Shown here: piece by piece, positions 5,266 to 5,543 of the stretch
How positions within the stretch are numbered: position 1 is the stretch's first letter
Layout of the letters: every line of letters begins with the position of its first letter
Origin: Methanobacteriota archaeon
GTDB lineage: Archaea > Thermoplasmatota > Thermoplasmata > RBG-16-68-12
Direction of reading: 5' to 3'
Length of the DNA: 5,543 nt
NCBI GenBank assembly: GCA_005879045.1
Contig: VBLV01000107.1
Span: 1 to 5,543, forward strand
Position numbers and translations under genes: made by a program
The notes under the pieces: model-generated
What the model was told of the DNA's origin: nothing
What the model saw: only the letters and a program-made list of their open reading frames with translations
The model's database searches: none

Positions 5266-5543
5266 AGATCTCTGCCTCGCCGGTTCAGCGATTTCATCCT
5301 CTTATAGAGTTCCTCCGACCTAGGGTGGTGGCCGTGCCTCCCCTTCTTTACCAGGGTGAGGTGCTCAAGCACACACAAAGCTTGCTCCCTCTTCAGTCTG
5401 AGGTAGGGCACGAGGAGAGGCAACATCCAGCGAATTGTGCTCGATGTGACGATAAGGTGAAAAAGCGGCCGGTGAGACTTGAATCCGCGATTTCGTGTCT
5501 TCCAGCATGCGGTCCCAATCAATCTCCTGATGCTCCGGAGGAA
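5262..5543 (-). CDS. LAGLIDADG endonuclease-like protein, C-terminal part, 5' end outside window
   Basis: The frame is open from the right edge to a TGA at 5262-5264, giving 93 residues. The block PYLRLKREQA (46-55) followed by a Leu-rich helix, and the ending YKRMKSLNRRG (80-90), resemble the C-terminal half of compact LAGLIDADG-type homing endonuclease proteins, where a similar LPYLxxKxxQA helix and K-LN-RG ending occur. The LAGLIDADG helix itself would lie outside the window, so nuclease function cannot be shown. GC over 5282-5543 is about 54% (141 of 262 bases), clearly below the 63-70% sampled in purA, which hints at recent acquisition. A TTG at 5522 could start a shorter 86-residue protein, but homology-like sequence continues through it and no stop precedes it in the window. 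The TGA overlaps the TTG start of purA. It could be an active gene, a fossil, or a domesticated DNA-binding protein. Confidence 0.6.
   Translation of the reverse strand, partial: FLRSIRRLIGTACWKTRNRGFKSHRPLFHLIVTSSTIRWMLPLLVPYLRLKREQALCVLEHLTLVKKGRHGHHPRSEELYKRMKSLNRRGRDL
5275..5278 (-). promoter_or_regulatory. Shine-Dalgarno-like site for the TTG start of purA
   Basis: GAGG on the minus strand, nine bases before the TTG at 5265 and inside the end of the upstream ORF. This is compatible with reinitiation by ribosomes finishing that ORF. Confidence 0.45.

Noticed and set aside
5400..5543. An alternative minus-strand frame near the right edge giving PPEHQEIDWDRMLEDTK as a possible frameshifted part of the endonuclease-like gene
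   Set aside because: The main frame is open to the window edge and carries a coherent run into the PYLRLKREQA block, so no frameshift is needed; the alternative frame shows no recognisable motif.
1..5543. tRNA or rRNA genes, CRISPR arrays, insertion sequences or terminal inverted repeats
   Set aside because: Nearly all of the window is covered by identified coding sequence, and I saw no repeated units, cloverleaf-like sequence or transposase motifs in the gaps.

Overview
The window reads as a stretch of an archaeal chromosome that is GC-rich (60-base samples in purA count to 63% and 70%). The archaeal assignment rests on the N-terminus of a replication factor C small subunit, a clamp-loader gene of archaea and eukaryotes, and on a zinc-ribbon polytopic membrane protein of a type common in Euryarchaeota/Thermoplasmata genomes. 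TTG and GTG starts and short TATA-like elements upstream of genes fit this. A Thermoplasmata-like or other uncultured euryarchaeal host is my best guess, but that is inference only.

Layout. Positions 1-320 (minus) hold the N-terminal 106 codons of rfcS, which runs off the left edge. Positions 387-1682 (minus) hold a tight two-gene unit: a 97-residue three-helix membrane protein followed, 3 bases later, by a 332-residue intracellular trypsin-fold (Nal1-like) serine protease with an intact His/Asp/Ser triad. A 146-base divergent intergenic region (1683-1828) separates it from a plus-strand pair: a zinc-ribbon six-helix membrane protein (1829-2989, TTG start) and a TtuA/NcsA/Ctu1-type tRNA 2-thiolation enzyme (3022-3966, GTG start). 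Convergent to these, 6 bases away, is purA, adenylosuccinate synthetase (3973-5265, minus, TTG start). Upstream of purA, and overlapping its start in a TTGA stop/start junction, is the C-terminal part of a lower-GC ORF (5262-5543) resembling the C-terminal half of compact LAGLIDADG-type homing endonucleases; it runs off the right edge.

How the genes relate. rfcS (replication), ttuA-like (tRNA thiolation) and purA (AMP synthesis) are housekeeping genes with no obvious shared pathway. The protease and its three-helix neighbour look like a functional pair. The purA/endonuclease-like junction suggests translational coupling.

Most worth checking: (1) rfcS appears to lack about 18 residues in frame, including the first half of its Walker A loop; (2) the low-GC LAGLIDADG-like ORF abutting purA; (3) the protease/membrane-protein pair, with a basic amphipathic insert in the protease; (4) unusual residues in the conserved loops of PurA. 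I found no RNA gene, CRISPR array, insertion sequence or convincing terminator.
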